From Clostridia bacterium (GTDB lineage: Bacteria > Bacillota > TC1 > UBA5767), in NCBI GenBank assembly GCA_030625965.1, contig DAOUPV010000003.1, positions 38,744 through 102,743 on the forward strand: DNA of 64,000 bases, written 5' to 3'. The notes under the pieces are model-generated. The model did no database searches. It saw only the letters and a program-made list of their open reading frames with translations, and had not been told where the DNA came from. Below are positions 61,499 to 64,000 of this stretch, one piece after another. The number at the start of each line of letters is the position of its first letter. Position 1 is the stretch's first letter. Position numbers and translations under genes: made by a program.

Positions 61499-62527
61499 AT
61501 GGCAAAAAACAAATCCCAAGAAGAGGTTTCTGGTATTTCGCACGCAATACAGAAATTAATAAAGATAATTCTTTATATACTAATTCAAATCATCTTTATA
61601 CCGTTTGCAATTATTGGACTGATTGATGGTATATACAAAGAAATGGTAATCAGTAAAAAGAAAGGTGTGTCCTTTTCGGCAGGTCAAGCACTTCAATACA
61701 GATGGATTATGCATTATTTTGGCACTAGACCAGATAAACTGTCTGTTGAATTCGTTAAGAAATTTCCGTGTGAATCACATTTTGGTTTGTGGACAACCAT
61801 GGGAGCACTAATCATTTCCCAAAGACTTTTCGGCTTTACCACCAAAATGGGAAGACTTCCTAATCCTGGTAAGGAGACGCTAGGTTCAACCGCTGGGGCC
61901 AGAGTGCTTGCATTTGACAAGATTATGGAAAAGTACGTTGATGAAATGGATCAGATTGTCCTTCCTGGTGCAGGCTTTGATTTAATTGCATTGAATTTCA
62001 CAAAAAATAAAAATATGAAAGTCTTTGAACTCGACCAGTCTAAAACATTGGATATCAAAGTTGAGACATTGAAGAAAGCTGGGATAAAGCATGATTGGAT
62101 CACCTTTGTACCTGTAGATTATTCAAGGGAATCATGGGCTGTTAAATTATTGGAAGCCGGTTTTGATAAAACGAAAAAGACTTTGTTTCTTTGGGAAAGC
62201 GGTTCTTTGTTTCTAGAAGAAGATATTGCAAAAGAATCTCTTAGTGATATGGTTGATTTATGTGCTGATGGTAGTGTAGTCGCTCAGGACTTTTATTCCC
62301 AAGCATTCATATCAGGTGAAATATCAAGTATAGTTAGAAGAAACTCTAATTTGATCGGAAAAATGGGAGAACCCTGGAAGTTTGGAATAGATATGTCTAG
62401 CGATCCAAAAGAAGCAGTTAGATCATTCTTAGAAGTATGTGGATTAAAGATGGTGGACTGTATTCAATTCGGAGAAAAGATTGATATCGAACCGTTTTAC
62501 TGTGTTGTTGAGGCTAAAAAACTATAG
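61499..62527 (+). CDS. Membrane-linked class I SAM methyltransferase (LCM family-like)
   Basis: 342 aa. A hydrophobic segment (IILYILIQIIFIPFAIIGLI) lies near the N terminus, followed by a methyltransferase domain resembling the leucine carboxyl methyltransferase/PPM family: STAGARVLAFDKIMEKYVDEM, QIVLPGAGFDLIALNF and VFELDQSKTLDIKVETL. The usual substrates of this family vary (small molecules, polyketides), so no reaction is assigned. It lies 56 nt after the exporter permease and may or may not be in that operon. Base composition is richer in A/T than the genes before it, which may indicate separate origin. Confidence 0.78.
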   Translation: MAKNKSQEEVSGISHAIQKLIKIILYILIQIIFIPFAIIGLIDGIYKEMVISKKKGVSFSAGQALQYRWIMHYFGTRPDKLSVEFVKKFPCESHFGLWTTMGALIISQRLFGFTTKMGRLPNPGKETLGSTAGARVLAFDKIMEKYVDEMDQIVLPGAGFDLIALNFTKNKNMKVFELDQSKTLDIKVETLKKAGIKHDWITFVPVDYSRESWAVKLLEAGFDKTKKTLFLWESGSLFLEEDIAKESLSDMVDLCADGSVVAQDFYSQAFISGEISSIVRRNSNLIGKMGEPWKFGIDMSSDPKEAVRSFLEVCGLKMVDCIQFGEKIDIEPFYCVVEAKKL

Positions 62528-62873
62528 ATAAGCAAACCTGTCTAGCTTGAAGATTTGTTGTAACACTACTAGTAATACTAAGTATAATTGTTTTTCTCAT
62601 AATAAACGCATTTTAATACGGTACGGTGAACTGTATCATAAAGGTTGCGAAATTCATATAGATATGAAGAATGTTTGCATATACAAACTGCAATTTTTTT
62701 TTAAGATAATCAGTATCTTTACTATAAGTAGAACTGCTTCAGTGAGATATGGTTCACTAGCATCAAATTTATCGATTCAGACATCATGTAGTACTTAATC
62801 GTGTACAATATAATAATATACATTACTATTGCTCCATATATATAGTATAATTATCGTATACAAGGAGGTTGTT
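62528..62873 (+). other. AT-rich intergenic region without supported gene
   Basis: About 345 nt, strongly AT-rich. The track ORF at 62547 (TTG start, no SD, low-complexity KCEIHI-like translation) is not convincing. At the right end are a TATAAT (62846-62851) and AAGGAGGTTG for the decayed gene that follows. Confidence 0.5.
62846..62873 (+). promoter_or_regulatory. -10 box and SD of the decayed zinc-ribbon gene
   Basis: TATAAT at 62846-62851 with a poor -35 (TTACTA, 17 bp upstream), then AAGGAGG 7 nt before the ATG. Both look intact although the gene is interrupted. Confidence 0.5.
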
Positions 62874-63140
62874 ATGTCAATTATTATATGTCCAGAATGT
62901 ACAGGATAGGTTAGTAGTGAAGCAACAAGTTGTCCTCATTGTGGTTATATGCGAACAAAGAAAATTGGTTTTACAGAAAATCAATATCAGGGGAAGAAGG
63001 CAATTATTGTTGGATGAATTGCTGCGCTTTCAGGATTACTTATGATATTTATCGGACCTGCATCACTAGGTTTATTCTTGATGATTATTGGTGTAATTAT
63101 TACAGTTATTGGTAAGCTTAAGAATTGGTACCATAATTAA
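62874..63140 (+). pseudogene. Zinc-ribbon membrane protein with two in-frame stops
   Basis: From the ATG at 62874 one frame of 88 codons reads MSIIICPECTG-stop-VSSEATSCPHCGY..., then GKKAIIVG-stop-IAALSGLLMIF and two hydrophobic segments before TAA at 63138. The first part is a CxxC...CxxC zinc ribbon (CPEC, CPHC), the second a two-helix membrane region. Interruptions are TAG at 62907-62909, where related ribbons usually carry Lys or Arg, and TGA at 63015-63017. There is no frameshift, and the SD is intact. Recent decay is the simplest reading; recoding is not excluded. A transposon end begins 19 nt after the final stop. Confidence 0.75.
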
Positions 63141-63158
63141 GTAAAAGGACTAGAGAAT

Positions 63159-63184
63159 TGATATGCCCCCGATTTTAGGTCCAA
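63159..63184. repeat. Putative IS terminal inverted repeat
   Basis: TGATATGCCCCCGATTTTAG at the outer end, 48 nt beyond the transposase stop codon; it begins with the TG dinucleotide expected for IS3-family ends. The matching repeat is outside the window. Confidence 0.6.
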
Positions 63185-63231
63185 TTTCATTGTTAGTTTC
63201 GGACTAGAAATGGGTATTATCTTTATCAGCA

Positions 63232-64000
63232 TCATGCTGAAATGGGAATTACTGTTTGAGGCGCAGGTGGTCTCCCAACCAAACTGCTATGTGGTCTAAT
63301 GGTATTGTAGTATTCAACCCAACGTCTGGTAAGCACTTGGGCTTCATACATATTACCAAACAATTCCCCATTCAGAAATTCATCCCGCATACGGGCATTG
63401 AAGCTTTCGCAATATCCATTCTCCCACGGACTTCCCGGTTCAATATATGCCGTAAGCACCCCGATACCGGAAAGCCATTTCCTAAGTTTGTTCGCGGTAA
63501 ATTCGCTGCCATTATCGCTTCTCAGATACTCAGGGCACCCTCTCACGAGCATTAGTTCCGAGAGTAGCTCTATGACATCGTTATTTCTCCAGCTGCGCCT
63601 GGGGATAGATGCCAGGCATTCATGAGTGTATTCGTCAATGATATTCAGGAAGCGTATCTTTTTACCTTCGCAGGTCTTATCTTCCACAAAATCATAACTC
63701 CAGACATGATTTCTGTGTTCCGGTCTAAGCCGGATACAGCCCCCGTCATTGAGCCATAATCTGCGTCGTTCACTCTGTTTTCTAGGTAGCTTCAAGCCTT
63801 CCTCGCGCCAGATGCGTTCTACGCGCTTATGATTGATTACTATGCCCTGGTTATTCAGCATAGCTGTAACCATGCGATAGCCCACACGACCATAGTTGCA
63901 TGCTTTCTCAATGATTTCCGCGCGGATCACATCTTCATCAGGAAGTTTCACCGGCTCGTAACGGTAGGCAGTTCGGTTCACACTCAAGACCCGGCAAGCC
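63232..64000 (-). CDS. IS3-family transposase OrfB (5' truncated by window)
   Basis: DDE integrase-type transposase. The HTH_21-like region is GRVGYRMVTAMLNNQGIVINHKRVERIWREEGL, followed by the rve core with the three acidic residues: HVWSYDFVEDKT (Asp), YLRSDNGSEFTA (Asp) and SPWENGYCESFNARMRDEF (Glu). It ends YNTIRPHSSLVGRPPAPQ. The frame stays open beyond the track TTG start to the window edge (ACRVL before it), so the true start, probably by frameshift from OrfA, is outside. The coding part present is intact. Confidence 0.93.
   Translation of the reverse strand, partial: ACRVLSVNRTAYRYEPVKLPDEDVIRAEIIEKACNYGRVGYRMVTAMLNNQGIVINHKRVERIWREEGLKLPRKQSERRRLWLNDGGCIRLRPEHRNHVWSYDFVEDKTCEGKKIRFLNIIDEYTHECLASIPRRSWRNNDVIELLSELMLVRGCPEYLRSDNGSEFTANKLRKWLSGIGVLTAYIEPGSPWENGYCESFNARMRDEFLNGELFGNMYEAQVLTRRWVEYYNTIRPHSSLVGRPPAPQTVIPISA

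Larger units (their letters stand above)
63159..64000 (-). mobile_element. IS3-family insertion sequence (partial, one end in window)
   Basis: The element contains the 3' part of an IS3 OrfB on the minus strand and ends at 63159 with TGATATGCCCCCGATTTTAG, similar from memory to IS150-group inverted repeats (TG...TGC.CCC..TTT). The other end and OrfA lie beyond the right edge, so completeness and target duplication cannot be judged. Confidence 0.8.

Noticed and set aside
62547-62798. 83-aa ORF after the methyltransferase gene
   Set aside because: TTG start without SD, no recognisable domain and AT-rich low-information sequence.

Overview
The window looks like chromosomal core sequence of an anaerobic Firmicute of the class Clostridia; the genus cannot be fixed from the sequence alone. 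The evidence is SD-rich starts (GGAGG/GGTGAG, with some GTG and TTG), sigma-A promoters, a T-box and a PyrR-type leader, and B. subtilis-like gene order (dnaG-rpoD-trmK-nif3; mraZ to divIVA-ileS; lspA-rluD-pyr). Oxygen-sensitive metabolism also fits: pyruvate phosphate dikinase, a tungsten-type aldehyde:ferredoxin oxidoreductase, a molybdenum hydroxylase subunit, a B12-binding radical SAM protein, a corrinoid-activator-like ASKHA protein and a PduL phosphotransacylase. The spoIIGA-sigE-sigG block usual between ftsZ and nrdR is absent, which is compatible with a non-sporulating lineage but does not prove it.

Layout. 1-7.2 kb: 3' part of ppdK, a dGTPase-like gene, a DUF4080 radical SAM gene, then an Rrf2 regulator-iscS-iscU Fe-S operon. 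7.2-13.3 kb: dnaG-rpoD, a four-tRNA operon (Asn, Met/CAU, Glu, Val) behind a perfect consensus promoter, then trmK, a Nif3 protein and a coiled-coil zinc-ribbon protein. 13.3-22.8 kb (metabolic): MoaD-like + AOR; CBS protein + malic enzyme; a lone minus-strand hypothetical gene; then yigZ, a divergent FdhD-like gene, ylbF, an anchored TPR protein, an orphan xanthine-dehydrogenase-type subunit and a small membrane protein.

22.9-43.7 kb is one continuous division and cell-wall (dcw) cluster of 22 genes from mraZ to divIVA, with no internal terminator that I could see. It contains a MurC-MurB fusion and lacks ftsA. The mraZ promoter carries two near-identical 15-bp repeats that fit MraZ boxes. 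43.7-47.4 kb: an Ile T-box controlling ileS and a pduL-type gene. 47.5-51.5 kb: lspA-rluD-hslO and a RACo-like gene. 51.5-56.6 kb: pyrR-pyrC-pyrK-pyrD-pyrF-pyrE behind an attenuator leader, without pyrB or carAB. 56.6-62.5 kb: yjbQ, a secreted SLH-like protein, a MacB/HlyD-type exporter and a membrane-linked methyltransferase.

From about 61.5 kb the DNA becomes visibly AT-richer and ends in a decayed zinc-ribbon membrane protein gene (two in-frame stops) next to one end of an IS3-family insertion sequence that runs off the window. I found no CRISPR array, prophage or clear defence island. The most unusual items are the MurC-MurB fusion, the mraZ box arrangement, the FdhD-like protein lacking CxxC beside an orphan Mo-hydroxylase subunit, the T-box-controlled phosphotransacylase, and the double-stop gene beside the IS.
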